From contig NZ_CP011786.1 of assembly GCF_001263395.1 (NCBI RefSeq), positions 248,001 to 312,000 of the forward strand: a stretch of DNA of 64,000 bases. Direction: 5' to 3'. Below the pieces are notes generated by a model that was given only the letters and a program-made list of their open reading frames with translations, did no database searches and was not told the DNA's origin. Shown here piece after piece: positions 1 to 9,848 of this stretch; within the stretch, counting starts at the first letter, position 1; each line of letters starts with the position of its first letter. The position numbers and the translations under genes are program-made. This stretch comes from Bifidobacterium actinocoloniiforme DSM 22766 (GTDB lineage Bacteria; Actinomycetota; Actinomycetes; Actinomycetales; Bifidobacteriaceae).

Positions 1-1
1 C

Positions 2-2485
2 TTCCTGGTGGTCTCCGATTACATCAATTGGGCCAAGGAGCACGGGATCATGGTGGGCCCGGGGCGCGGTTCGGCGGCAGGCTCGATGGTGGCCTACGCG
101 ATGGGCATCACCGAGTTGGACCCCCTGCGGCACGGTCTGATTTTCGAGCGCTTCCTGAACCCGGAGCGCGTCTCCCTGCCTGATATCGATGTGGATTTCG
201 ACCCCGAAGGCCGCATGAAAGTGCTGGAGTACGTGGCCGACAAGTACGGTTCCGACAAGGTTGCCCAGTGCGTGACTTACGGCACGATCAAGACCAAGAA
301 CGCCTTGAAGGACTCGGCGCGCATCATGGGCTACGAGTACTCGATGGGCGACAAGGTGACCAAGGCCCTGCCGCCTTCGGCCAACGGCAAGGACATGAGT
401 CTCAAGGACATCTTCGACCCTGGCTCCAAACGTTACCCGGAGGCGCGCGAGTTCCGCGAGCTCTACGACTCGGACCCGGACGTGCACCGGATCACCGACG
501 AAGCCAAGGGCTTGGAAGGCATCATCCGCCAGACCGGCGTGCACGCCTGCGCCACGATCATGGGCGCCGAACCGATCACCAACACTTCGCCGCTCATGGA
601 ACGCAACGACGGCACCGTGACCACCACCTTCGAGTACCACACCTGCGAGACCCTGGGCCTGGTCAAGATGGACTTCCTGGGGCTGTCCAACTTGAGCGTG
701 ATCCGCGACTGCCTGAACAACATCGCGCGCAACGGGAAGGAGCCCATCTCCTACCAGGAGATCCCGTTGGATGACAAGGAGACTTACGAGCTGCTCTCCA
801 GAGGCGACACCCTGGGCGTCTTCCAGCTCGATGGCGACGGCATGCGCTCCCTCCTGCGGCTCCTGAAGCCCGATAACTTCAACGACATCTCCGCCCTGAT
901 CGCCCTCTACCGACCGGGCCCTATGGATATGGATTCGCATATCAACTACGCCAAGCGCAAGAACGGCCAGCAGAAGATCGAGCCCATCCACCCGGAGGTG
1001 GCCGAGCCGCTGAAGGAGGTCCTGGACGAGACCTACGGCCTGATCGTCTACCAGGAGCAGGTGCAGTCCGCGGCCCGCATCCTGGCCGGCTACTCCTTGG
1101 GTCGGGCCGACGTGCTGCGCCGGGCCATGGGCAAGAAGAAACCCGAGGTCTTGGCCAAGGAGCAGGTGCCCTTCTTCGAGGGCATGAAGGAGCACGGCTA
1201 CTCCGAGGAGGCCGCCCAAGCGGTTTGGGACATCCTGGTTCCCTTCTCCGGCTACGCGTTCAACAAGGCCCACTCCGCCGCCTACGCCTTGATCGCGTAT
1301 TGGACAGCCTATCTGAAGACCCACTACCCGGTGGAGTTCATGGCAGCCCTTCTCCAGGGCGAGCGCAGCAACAAGGACAAGACCGCCCTCTACCTGGGCG
1401 AGGCCCGACGCATGGGCATCAAGGTCCTGCCGCCGGACATCAACGAGTCGGTTTCCGAGTACTCCGCCGTCGGCGACGTGGTGCGCTTCGGCTTGGGCGC
1501 CATCCGTAACGTGGGCGACAAGGCCGTCAAGGAGATCATCAGCGAGCGTGAGGGTAAGCGGGGCAAGTTCGTCAATTTCCTGGACTTCGTCAAGCGGGTC
1601 TCGATGGAGGCGCTCAACAAGCGCACGGTCGAATCCCTGATCAAGGCCGGCGCTTTCGACGAGACCGACGGCAACCGCCGGGCCCTCTTCCAGATTCATG
1701 AGGTGGCCATCGATCAGGTGGTGCCGCTCAAGCGCAAGCAGGCCGAAGGGCAGTTTGACCTGTTCGCTGACGAGGAGGACACGTCCGAGGCCGACATCCT
1801 GGGCGACGCGGATGTCTCCGTACCTGACATCGAGGAGTGGGACAAGAAGACCAAGCTCAACTTCGAGCGTGAGATGCTGGGCCTGTATGTGTCCGACCAT
1901 CCCCTGTCCGGCATGGCTTCGGTGCTGGCCGGGTTGCGGGACATGTCGATCGCCCAGCTGGTGGACCGGGCCTCGACCCTGGGCGAAAACCAGAGCGTGG
2001 CCATAGCAGGGTTGATCACTTCGGTGGATCGGCGCGTATCCAAGCGGGGCAACCCCTGGGCGCGCGTCACGATTGAGGATTTGGAGAGCTCGATCGTCTG
2101 CAACTTCTTCGGCAAATCCTACGAAAAGGCCAGTGAGGACTTGGCGCTGGATACGGTGATACGCGTGCGCGGCCAGGTTGAGATCCGCGATGATGGGGTG
2201 AGCATGCGGGCCTTGGACGTGGAGGTGCCGACCCTGGAGGCGGCGGACGAGCGGCCGCTCGTGATCACCCTGCCCCAGGGGGCGATCGACCGTGGGCGGA
2301 TGCAGCGGCTGGCGCGCATCATCAAGGACCATCCTGGCTACTGCCAGGTGCAACTGGCCGTGTGTGACGCCAAGGGCAACGTCAAACTCTTCACCTTCGG
2401 CGACGACTTCCGCAGCAAGCACGACACGTCGATGCTGGCGGAGATCAAGACCGTGTTCGGCCCTTCCTGCCTGCCGGCCGCATGA
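2..2485 (+). CDS. dnaE: DNA polymerase III subunit alpha, 5'-truncated by window edge
   Basis: Replicative polymerase catalytic subunit; the reading frame is open from base 2, so the N-terminal PHP domain and part of the polymerase domain lie to the left. Visible are the catalytic PDIDVDFD motif (two of the three metal-binding aspartates), the RPGPMDM region, the tandem helix-hairpin-helix region and a C-terminal OB fold (around VAIAGLITSVDRR). The sequence QFDLF, encoded at 1751-1765, matches the consensus for sliding-clamp binding. About 827 residues are visible; family members are near 1180. It ends 93 bases before the next gene. Family assignment is firm. Confidence 0.97.
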   Translation, partial: FLVVSDYINWAKEHGIMVGPGRGSAAGSMVAYAMGITELDPLRHGLIFERFLNPERVSLPDIDVDFDPEGRMKVLEYVADKYGSDKVAQCVTYGTIKTKNALKDSARIMGYEYSMGDKVTKALPPSANGKDMSLKDIFDPGSKRYPEAREFRELYDSDPDVHRITDEAKGLEGIIRQTGVHACATIMGAEPITNTSPLMERNDGTVTTTFEYHTCETLGLVKMDFLGLSNLSVIRDCLNNIARNGKEPISYQEIPLDDKETYELLSRGDTLGVFQLDGDGMRSLLRLLKPDNFNDISALIALYRPGPMDMDSHINYAKRKNGQQKIEPIHPEVAEPLKEVLDETYGLIVYQEQVQSAARILAGYSLGRADVLRRAMGKKKPEVLAKEQVPFFEGMKEHGYSEEAAQAVWDILVPFSGYAFNKAHSAAYALIAYWTAYLKTHYPVEFMAALLQGERSNKDKTALYLGEARRMGIKVLPPDINESVSEYSAVGDVVRFGLGAIRNVGDKAVKEIISEREGKRGKFVNFLDFVKRVSMEALNKRTVESLIKAGAFDETDGNRRALFQIHEVAIDQVVPLKRKQAEGQFDLFADEEDTSEADILGDADVSVPDIEEWDKKTKLNFEREMLGLYVSDHPLSGMASVLAGLRDMSIAQLVDRASTLGENQSVAIAGLITSVDRRVSKRGNPWARVTIEDLESSIVCNFFGKSYEKASEDLALDTVIRVRGQVEIRDDGVSMRALDVEVPTLEAADERPLVITLPQGAIDRGRMQRLARIIKDHPGYCQVQLAVCDAKGNVKLFTFGDDFRSKHDTSMLAEIKTVFGPSCLPAA

Positions 2486-2578
2486 TTGGGCCGGACGGGC
2501 CTTGGAGGACTGTCGGCCGGCGATTTCAGCCGGCGCGTGTAGGTTAGTGGAAGCAAGTCAAGCAGTCGAGGAGGCGCC

Positions 2579-3280
2579 ATGAGCGAGCGGGATTCGGACC
2601 GGCCGGAGTTTTCGGCAGGCGGCGAGGACGATCACCTGAGCGACGAGGAGATCGAGCGCGCCCTGGCGGGATTCGAGCAGGAGTTTCAAGAGGACGCCGC
2701 CGGAGGGTCCCAGGCCTCAGACGGGCCGCTTGACGGCCAGGCAGGGCCCCAGGAGGCCGACCCCCTGACCTCGGGTGGCTTCGATGAGGAGTTGGAAGGG
2801 CTGATTGGGAACAAGGCCAAGGCCGCCCTTATCGTCACCCGCCTGGCCTCGGCTGAGCTCTTGGCCGCCTTCTGCCAGATTTCCGACATCTCCGCCGTCT
2901 GCTTGGAAGACAGCGAGGGCGCAGTGGCGGTCTTGCGCAATCTGGATGGGGACGGGCCCGAGGCGGCGGTCAAGGACCTGACCTGTGTGATCTCCGGCTT
3001 GAGCGCCATGCTGGTGGTCAACAGGGCCGACAAGCTGGAGGCCAAACTGTGGGTGGATGGGCGTTCGGGTGAAGCCTTCCCGCCTCCGGTCCTCTTCGCC
3101 TCGGCGGCCGGGTTCGTGGAGGACCTGCTGATTGGCGCCGCCGACGTGGACATGCTCACGGCCCAGGGAATCAAGTCCTTCGACTCCGGCGACATGGACC
3201 AGGCCCATGCCATGGGGGTCATCGCCTCCCATACCCGCTTCCGCCGTGGAGGCGGCCCAGCCTCCGGCAGGGTAGAATAG
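2579..3280 (+). CDS. conserved hypothetical protein, acidic N-terminus
   Basis: 233 residues preceded by a good GAGGAGG ribosome site. The first 70 residues are acidic, low in complexity and probably disordered. From about residue 72 there is a folded-looking domain alternating hydrophobic strands and helices (KAALIVTRLASAELLAAFC, AVAVLRNLDGDGPEAAVKDL) without a catalytic motif I recognise. There is no signal peptide or membrane span. It lies between dnaE and glnA in the same direction, which fits co-transcription with dnaE. I do not recognise the family; it looks lineage-specific. Coding status is supported by the ribosome site, length and clean spacing. Confidence 0.75.
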   Translation: MSERDSDRPEFSAGGEDDHLSDEEIERALAGFEQEFQEDAAGGSQASDGPLDGQAGPQEADPLTSGGFDEELEGLIGNKAKAALIVTRLASAELLAAFCQISDISAVCLEDSEGAVAVLRNLDGDGPEAAVKDLTCVISGLSAMLVVNRADKLEAKLWVDGRSGEAFPPPVLFASAAGFVEDLLIGAADVDMLTAQGIKSFDSGDMDQAHAMGVIASHTRFRRGGGPASGRVE

Positions 3281-3407
3281 GACCCGGCGCGCTGGCCGCG
3301 AGGAAGCGGCTGGCGTTGCGGCAGAGGACGTTGCGCTTCACCGGCAGGCCACACGTCGTTAACATGAGCCGGGGGTCATGGAAATATTGGCATGGGAGCA
3401 TATGGCC

Positions 3408-4745
3408 ATGGAAAAACAAGAAGAGTTCGCCCTGCGTACGGTCGAGGAACGCGATGTTCGCTTCATCCGCCTGTGGTTCACTGACGTGTTGGGGACCCTG
3501 AAATCGGTGGCCATCGCGCCGGCCGAATTGGAGAAGGCCTTCGATGAGGGACTGGGGTTCGACGGCTCCGCGATTGAGGGCATGACACGGGTCTCCGAGG
3601 ATGACATGATCGTCAAGCCTGACCCCTCCACTTTCCAGATCATGCCCGCCCGGGGCAATGGACAAGGCACGGCCAGGATTTTCTGCGACATCCTGACCCC
3701 CGACGGCGAGCCAAGCCGGGGCGATCCCCGTCACGTGCTCAAGCGCTCCCTGGCCCGCGCCAAAGAGAAGGGGTTCACCTTCTACACCCATCCCGAAATC
3801 GAGTTCTACCTGTTCAAGGCCCAGGAGGACTGGTCGCAGCCACCCGTCCCAATCGACGAGGGCGGTTACTTCGACCACGTGCCCCGGAGCCCGGCTATGG
3901 ATTTTCGCCGCTCCTGCGTGAGCATGTTGGAGCAGATGGGTATCTCGGTCGAGTACTCCCACCATGAGGCCGGGCCGGGGCAGAACGAGATCGATCTGCG
4001 CTACGCCGACGCCCTGGCCACTGCGGACAACATCATGACCTTCCGCACCGTGGTCAAGGAGATCTCCCTGGAGTGGGGGATGCATGCCTCTTTCATCCCT
4101 AAGCCTTTCACCGACAAGCCCGGGTCGGGGATGCATACCCACTTGAGCCTGTTCGAGGGCGACATGAACGCTTTCTACGAGGTGGGACAGGAGTTCAACA
4201 TGTCCGCCCAGGCCCGGCAGTTCGCCGCTGGCATCCTGGCGCACGCGGCTGAGATTTGCGCGGTGACCGACCAGTACGTCAACTCCTACAAGCGGCTGTG
4301 GGGCGGTGCCGAGGCGCCCTCCTACATCTGCTGGGGGCACAACAACCGTTCCGCCCTGCTGCGCATTCCGCAGTACAAGCCCGGCAAGGGCAACTCCGCC
4401 CGCATGGAATTCCGCGCCCTGGACCCGGTGGCCAACCCTTACCTGGCCTTCTCAGTGCTGTTGGCCGCCGGGTTGGACGGCATCGAGCGCAAGATGACCC
4501 TGGGCGATCCCACCTCCGACGACGTGTGGGAGCTGACCGACGCCGAACGGCAGGCCATGGGCATCCAGCCCCTGCCCGACTCACTGGACACGGCGCTGAA
4601 AATAATGGAGAAGTCCGAGTTCGTGGCCTCTGTCTTGGGCGAGCACGCTTTCGAGTACTTCCTGCGCAACAAGCGTCGCGAGTGGAACGAGTACAACCGG
4701 CAGGTCACGCCCTACGAGTTGGAGTTCTACCTGCCCCGCCTGTAG
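3408..4745 (+). CDS. glnA: glutamine synthetase, type I (GlnA2-like)
   Basis: Makes glutamine from glutamate, ammonia and ATP in the cytosol. The protein starts MEKQEEFALRTVEERDVRF and continues into the RLWFTDVLGTLKSVAI and GFDGSAIEG segments of the GS beta-grasp domain, then the catalytic domain with RIPQYKPG and RMEFRALDPVANPYLAF. At about 445 residues it is shorter than the adenylylated GlnA1 form (about 478) and resembles the actinobacterial GlnA2 group. In-frame ATGs at 3378 and 3402 are possible starts; 3408 is chosen because the conserved N-terminus begins there. The stop overlaps the convergent gene's stop by 19 bases. Confidence 0.93.
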   Translation: MEKQEEFALRTVEERDVRFIRLWFTDVLGTLKSVAIAPAELEKAFDEGLGFDGSAIEGMTRVSEDDMIVKPDPSTFQIMPARGNGQGTARIFCDILTPDGEPSRGDPRHVLKRSLARAKEKGFTFYTHPEIEFYLFKAQEDWSQPPVPIDEGGYFDHVPRSPAMDFRRSCVSMLEQMGISVEYSHHEAGPGQNEIDLRYADALATADNIMTFRTVVKEISLEWGMHASFIPKPFTDKPGSGMHTHLSLFEGDMNAFYEVGQEFNMSAQARQFAAGILAHAAEICAVTDQYVNSYKRLWGGAEAPSYICWGHNNRSALLRIPQYKPGKGNSARMEFRALDPVANPYLAFSVLLAAGLDGIERKMTLGDPTSDDVWELTDAERQAMGIQPLPDSLDTALKIMEKSEFVASVLGEHAFEYFLRNKRREWNEYNRQVTPYELEFYLPRL

Positions 4746-5737
4746 AACCGCCCGGCCTCGCGCAGGACCGGCTTTGGCTTGGGCGAGGCCGACGGGGTTG
4801 ACTGCTTAGGCGGGTCGAACCAGTTCTGGTAGATGACTGAGAAGTTCCTGTTGCCGTAGGCTGAGCATGCATCGCCCTCGCCCACGCCGGCCTTGAGGGC
4901 GGCTTGGTTGGGTTGGTAAGGCGTGTAGATGTAGAGCAGGGCGGTCGCATCATTCTCGATGTAGACGTCTGAAGCGCCGCAGGAGGCCTTGGGGGAGTAG
5001 CGCACCGAGTTGATCCGCCCAGGCTTGAACTGGTACTCGTCCATGTGAGCCTGGTAGTAGCGGTAGCGGTGGGCGGCTCCATACACTTGGTTGAAGAAGC
5101 CCGCGTAAGCCGGGTCGCAGTCCGCGTCGTCGGGGCAGGACAAGCCCATGGCCGCCTTGTACTGCAAGGGCGTGGGGGCAGTGGCCGAGACCAGGTGCTG
5201 CTCCTTTTGCAGCATGGTCAGCAGGACCTTCTGGCTGATCCTGCAGGAGCGGGCGGCCCCATCGATGATGGTGGCCGCTGACTGGGCTTTGCCGCCCTGG
5301 TACTCGTCGCACAAATCATCGGCCGGCTTGGACGGAACGTCCACCTTGTAGGACTTGAGGCAGGGTTGTGAGCTTCTGGTGGTCTGGGCGGTGCAGGTGG
5401 CGCCTTTCTTGTCCAGGAAGGCCTGCACGTCGTCCGCGTTCATACTGGTTGTATCGAAGAAGCGCTGGTCGGAGATAATCAGCCCAGGATTGAACCCATA
5501 GAGGTCGTTGGATTCCTCCTGTCCATGGCGGACCACGGAGACCCGAGCCTGGTAGCTGAGGAAAGCCAGCCCGGTGATGACCAGGGCCAGGACCAGGAGG
5601 GCCGCCAGCGTCGCAGCGGCGCCCGTCTCCACCCTGCGGGCGAGGGACTGGCGCCGCCAGCGGGCGTAGAGGCGCTCGAAACCTCCCTTGCCCCTGCCTT
5701 TGGACTTGGAATTCTTCGACGATGCGCGAGTGCTCAT
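4727..5737 (-). CDS. membrane-anchored exported protein of unknown function
   Basis: 336 residues. A basic N-terminus (residues 1-40) precedes one transmembrane helix (TLAALLVLALVITGLAFLSY, about 43-62), after which the protein should lie outside the membrane. The outer part has several cysteines (GATCTAQ, SQPCLKS, DDLCDEY, SCRIS, SCPDDADCD, SCGASD), and motifs such as KVLLTMLQKEQHLV and QVYGAAHRYRYY. These recall actinobacterial secreted proteins with a lysozyme- or hemagglutinin-like label, but no catalytic residue can be named. The C-terminus is rich in Pro, Ser and Lys. Start 5737 lies 2 bases after the hrpA stop, so the two are probably co-transcribed. Confidence 0.75.
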   Translation of the reverse strand: MSTRASSKNSKSKGRGKGGFERLYARWRRQSLARRVETGAAATLAALLVLALVITGLAFLSYQARVSVVRHGQEESNDLYGFNPGLIISDQRFFDTTSMNADDVQAFLDKKGATCTAQTTRSSQPCLKSYKVDVPSKPADDLCDEYQGGKAQSAATIIDGAARSCRISQKVLLTMLQKEQHLVSATAPTPLQYKAAMGLSCPDDADCDPAYAGFFNQVYGAAHRYRYYQAHMDEYQFKPGRINSVRYSPKASCGASDVYIENDATALLYIYTPYQPNQAALKAGVGEGDACSAYGNRNFSVIYQNWFDPPKQSTPSASPKPKPVLREAGRFYRRGR

Positions 5738-5738
5738 C

Positions 5739-8700
5739 TCAAGCCTCCAATGCTTTGCGAATGCGCTGGATGCTGACCGGGCGAGGGGCGCCAAGCTCCT
5801 GGGCCCACAGGGATACGTAGAAGTCCTCCAACATCCAACGGGCGCGGTCGGTCTGCTCCGCCATCTCCTCGCGTCGAGGGCCGGCGGGTAGCCCATCCGC
5901 CCGGGCGCGTGCCTTATCGACTAGCTGCTTGGCCTCATCCGCCTGCCAGGCCCAGCGTACATCGCGGTCCTTATCGACCCGGGCCTTGGTCAGGCGAATC
6001 AGGTCGGCGTGCAAGTACCGCTCGAAGGAGGGCAGCGCTTGCGGGGGTGCGGCGCCGATGAAGCCGGTGTGCACCAGGGAGGCGGCATGGTCGCGGATCC
6101 ATTGCAGGACCGAGAGCATGGGCAGGTCGGCGGGCCCGGAGACCGCTTTGTCCACCTCGGCGTAGCGCTGGAGGATGACGATGATGTCTTGGGCCAGGCG
6201 ATAGACCGTGTCCTCGAAAACGCCGGAGATCTTGTAGACCGCCTCGGTGAGCGCTTGGTCGTCGGGCAAGTCCGCCACACGTGGCAGAAGGCGCTTTACC
6301 GCAGCCAGTTGCAGGTCATCGACCAGGGCCTTGGTTGACGGGTAGGGGGCGGCCGCCAGCATCAGGGCCTCACGGCTCAGCCAACGCGAGGAAATCCGCT
6401 CGTCAGGAAGCTTCAGGGTCTTCAGGGCCCCTTGCCAGAGCATGTCGGAACGGGGGATGGTGGTGGCACCGGAACGTTGGAGCAGGTCGGCGCGCTTGAC
6501 CACCTGCCCCTGCCGGGCAGCCTTGCGGGCCTGAGTGGAGACCCGGGCCTGGGCAGACCGCCGCGCGGGTTCGGCGAAGCGGCGCTGGAGGTCGCCCAGG
6601 GACTTAGAGCGACCGAGGACCTTGCCCTGAGGGGCGCCGGAGCGCTGCCCTGGGCGCCGACCGTGGCGGTCATGGTTGCCATGCCCGCCACGGCCGGTTT
6701 GCGTCGGCTCCTCGACCGCGAAGGTCATGCGTAGGTATGGGGGCAGGCGGTCCAGCTGCTCGGGCGAGAAGACCTGGGGGTGGACCTGGGCGCCGACCAC
6801 ATCGATCGCGGCCTGGGTGAACACCTGATCGAAGGGTGGCCAGGGAGCGGCGATGGGCTTGGCGTCGGATTCAGTGGGCGGCTCCTGGGCCGGGTCCAAA
6901 GGCGCGCTGCCCGGCAGGCGTGGGTAGCGCTCGTCAATCCAGGCGCGGATGGCCCGGGCTGTGTCCGGGGCGGGCACGAACTGGCGGCGCAGGGCCTTGG
7001 GCAGGGATTTGATGGTGGCCACAATCAGCTCATCCAGGAGGCCAGGCACGTTCCACGTGAACTGTTCAGGGGTCAGCTGGCCCAGGGCGGCCAGCGGCAC
7101 GTGCAGGGTGACCCCGTCCTCAGGGGACTGGGGGTCGTAGACATACGACAGACGCAGGTCAATCGGGGAGCCATCGGTGCCCACCGTGTGCCAGTGGTCC
7201 GGGTAGTCGCCCGGGCGGGCCGAGGATTCGCCCTGACGCAGACGCTCGACCTGGGTCGGGTCGAATGTCAGCATATCCGGGTCCTTGGCTCGAGCGCCCT
7301 TCCACCACTTGGCCAGGGCGGCCAGGGAAGTGGCTTCCTGCGGGAGGCGCTCATTATAAAAGTCGTAAAGGTCCTCATCGGTGGCGCTTTGGGCGACCAG
7401 GCGGGTCTTGGAGGCTTGTTCGCCCTCCTCTTGCAGGACGCGACGGTTGCCCTCGATGAAGTCGTCGTAGGAGAAGCGCTCGCGGATGTCGCCTTCCACG
7501 AGGCCTTGGCGGATCAAGAAGTCCCGAGCCTCCGAAGGGTTGATCGAACCCCACAGGACCGGCCGGCCCGATACGATCGGCAGGCCGTAGAGCAGGACCG
7601 TCGAGGAGGCCACAGCGGCCCCCTTGGTGGCGGACCAGTGGGGTTCGGCGTAGGTGACGCGAGTCAAGTCGCCGGCCAAGGACTCGGCCCAGGCTGGGTC
7701 CACGGCGGCGCAGTAGCGTGCCCATAGGCGGGAGGTCTCCACCAGGCCTGCTGCCATGATCCAAGGTGGAGGGGTCTTCGCCAGGGCGGATGAGGGGAAA
7801 ATCGCGAAACGGGTGCCGCGCGCCCCTCGGTACTCGTTGCGCGAGCGCTTCTGGGCCCGCTTGATGGCCTTGGCCCGGGCCGCGCCTTTCAAGCCGGCGA
7901 ATTGGGAGGCCTTGGGCTCGGTCACCACCTGCATCCCCAGGCTTGAAAGAAGGCCGGACAACATGCAGCGGTGGAGGCCTTCTCCGTCCCAGGAGCAGGC
8001 CAGCGATCCCCGCCCCTGCTGGGCCAAGGGCAGGGCAAGGGCCTCGCTCTTAGGGCCGGAAGCCGGTCGGGGCTGGCCCACCTTCATGCGCATGTCCTGG
8101 CAGGTCTGGTCCAGCTGCCGGTACAGGTCGTGCCACTGGCGCAAGCGGGGGAAGCTCAGGAACTCGTTCTTGGAAAGGCGGCGCAGGGTAGAGGAGGAGG
8201 CCTTGCCGTCTGGGAAGCAGTGCTCCCAGAGGTTCAGCACGGTCACGAAGTCCGAGGAAGGGTCCTGGAAGCGGGCGTGGAGGCGGTCGGCTTCGTCGCG
8301 TTTGTCCTCGGGTCGCTCACGCGGGTCCTGCAGGCTCAGGAAGGCGACGACCACGATGACCGCGGCCAGCGTGTTGGGTGTGGCCTCACGGTCGGCTTGA
8401 AGGATCATGCGGCCCAGGCGGATGTCGATTGGGATGCGGGAGAGCCTGCGGCCCAGCCGGTTCAGCCTGATGCGCCCATGGTCGCGGTCGATGGCGCCGA
8501 GTTCGGTCAGCTCGTTGAAGCCGTCGGAGACCGCCTTGACGTCCGGTGGGTCGATGAAGCCGAAACCGGTCACATCCTGGGCCGTGTGCGCTACGCCGAC
8601 TGAAAGCATGTGCAGGACGACGGCGCCCAGGGAGGTGCGCAGGATTTCAGGGTCGGTGAAGCGTGGGCGGGATTCGTAGTCTTCGCGCGAGTAGAGGCGG

Positions 8701-9848
8701 ATGGCGATGCCGTCGGCCACTCGTCCGCAGCGGCCCGCCCTCTGGTCGGCTGAAGCCTGGGAGATCGGCTCGATCGGCAAGCGCTGGACCTTGGCTGACT
8801 TGGAATAGCGCGAGATGCGGGCCAGGCCTGGGTCCACCACGTAGCGGATGCCTGGCACGGTCAACGAGGTCTCGGCCACATTGGTGGCGATGATGATGCG
8901 CTGGTGGGTGTGGGGCTGGAAGGCGCGGTGCTGCTCCTTGGCGGACAGTCGGGCGTACAAGGGCAGGATCTCTATCGCGTCGGGTCGGCGCTGGTCTGAG
9001 GCGCGCGGGCCCCAGTGGCGGCGCAGGGCGGCCTCGTACTCGTGGATGTCGTGCTCGCCGGCGGCGAAGACCAGGATATCCCTGGGGCCGGTGGCGTGGC
9101 TGGAAAGGATGACGAGCTCGGCGCAAGCCCGGGCCACCGCCCCCGGAAGGTCGGCTTCTGCCGTCTCTAGGGGGTCGCCGGAGTCCGGGGCCACCCGTGG
9201 GGCCGCGAAGCCGGGTACTTGGCTCATGAGGGCCGGCGGGGCGCCCAGGGGCTCGTAGACGGTCTGGACGGGGTACGTGCGCCCGGAGACCTCGATGACC
9301 GGCACTTTGGTGTGCAGGGCCTTGGCGAAGTGCTCCTGGAACTTGACCGAATCGATGGTGGCCGAGGTGATGACCAGCTTTAAATCGCGGCGTTGGGGGA
9401 GCAACGCGGTCAGGTAACCCAGCAGGAAGTCGATGTTCAGGCTGCGCTCGTGCGCCTCGTCGATGACGATGGTGTCGTATGCGCTCAGCTTGGGGTCGCG
9501 CTGAATCTGGGCCAGCAGGATGCCGTCGGTCACCACTCGCAGGCGGGTGGAGCGCGAGGATTCGTCCTCGAAGCGCACTTGGTAGCCCACCTCGTCGCCG
9601 AGTTTGACGCCCAGCTCGTCGGCGATGCGCTCGGCCACGGTGCGCGCCGCGATGCGTCGGGGCTGGGTGTGCACGATTTGGTGACCGTGGGAGCCTCGGC
9701 CCATTTGGAGGAGGATTTTGGGAATCTGCGTGGTCTTTCCCGAACCGGTCTGACCGGAGACGATGACCACCTGACTGGATTTGATGGCCTGCTCAATACG
9801 ATCGCGCGAGGCTGAGACCGGTAGTTCGCTGGGGTAGGTGAACTTCAT
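5739..9848 (-). CDS. hrpA: ATP-dependent RNA helicase HrpA
   Basis: 1369-residue DEAH-box helicase acting on RNA and ribosomes. Walker A is VSGQTGSGKTTQIPK near residue 37, the DEAH box is IVIDEAHERS, SATIDS follows as motif III, and motif VI is in QRAGRCGRV. The helicase-associated and long C-terminal regions typical of full-length HrpA are present, and length agrees with the family (about 1300). Around position 6660 the protein has a Gly/His/Arg-rich stretch (GRGGHGNHDRHGRR), probably a flexible RNA-binding linker. The start ATG overlaps the stop of the upstream methyltransferase (bases 9845-9848), so translation is coupled. Confidence 0.96.
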   Translation of the reverse strand: MKFTYPSELPVSASRDRIEQAIKSSQVVIVSGQTGSGKTTQIPKILLQMGRGSHGHQIVHTQPRRIAARTVAERIADELGVKLGDEVGYQVRFEDESSRSTRLRVVTDGILLAQIQRDPKLSAYDTIVIDEAHERSLNIDFLLGYLTALLPQRRDLKLVITSATIDSVKFQEHFAKALHTKVPVIEVSGRTYPVQTVYEPLGAPPALMSQVPGFAAPRVAPDSGDPLETAEADLPGAVARACAELVILSSHATGPRDILVFAAGEHDIHEYEAALRRHWGPRASDQRRPDAIEILPLYARLSAKEQHRAFQPHTHQRIIIATNVAETSLTVPGIRYVVDPGLARISRYSKSAKVQRLPIEPISQASADQRAGRCGRVADGIAIRLYSREDYESRPRFTDPEILRTSLGAVVLHMLSVGVAHTAQDVTGFGFIDPPDVKAVSDGFNELTELGAIDRDHGRIRLNRLGRRLSRIPIDIRLGRMILQADREATPNTLAAVIVVVAFLSLQDPRERPEDKRDEADRLHARFQDPSSDFVTVLNLWEHCFPDGKASSSTLRRLSKNEFLSFPRLRQWHDLYRQLDQTCQDMRMKVGQPRPASGPKSEALALPLAQQGRGSLACSWDGEGLHRCMLSGLLSSLGMQVVTEPKASQFAGLKGAARAKAIKRAQKRSRNEYRGARGTRFAIFPSSALAKTPPPWIMAAGLVETSRLWARYCAAVDPAWAESLAGDLTRVTYAEPHWSATKGAAVASSTVLLYGLPIVSGRPVLWGSINPSEARDFLIRQGLVEGDIRERFSYDDFIEGNRRVLQEEGEQASKTRLVAQSATDEDLYDFYNERLPQEATSLAALAKWWKGARAKDPDMLTFDPTQVERLRQGESSARPGDYPDHWHTVGTDGSPIDLRLSYVYDPQSPEDGVTLHVPLAALGQLTPEQFTWNVPGLLDELIVATIKSLPKALRRQFVPAPDTARAIRAWIDERYPRLPGSAPLDPAQEPPTESDAKPIAAPWPPFDQVFTQAAIDVVGAQVHPQVFSPEQLDRLPPYLRMTFAVEEPTQTGRGGHGNHDRHGRRPGQRSGAPQGKVLGRSKSLGDLQRRFAEPARRSAQARVSTQARKAARQGQVVKRADLLQRSGATTIPRSDMLWQGALKTLKLPDERISSRWLSREALMLAAAPYPSTKALVDDLQLAAVKRLLPRVADLPDDQALTEAVYKISGVFEDTVYRLAQDIIVILQRYAEVDKAVSGPADLPMLSVLQWIRDHAASLVHTGFIGAAPPQALPSFERYLHADLIRLTKARVDKDRDVRWAWQADEAKQLVDKARARADGLPAGPRREEMAEQTDRARWMLEDFYVSLWAQELGAPRPVSIQRIRKALEA

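Noticed and set aside
6780-7727. 315-residue open frame on the plus strand
   Set aside because: It lies fully inside hrpA on the opposite strand, has no ribosome site and shows the composition expected of antisense high-GC frames.
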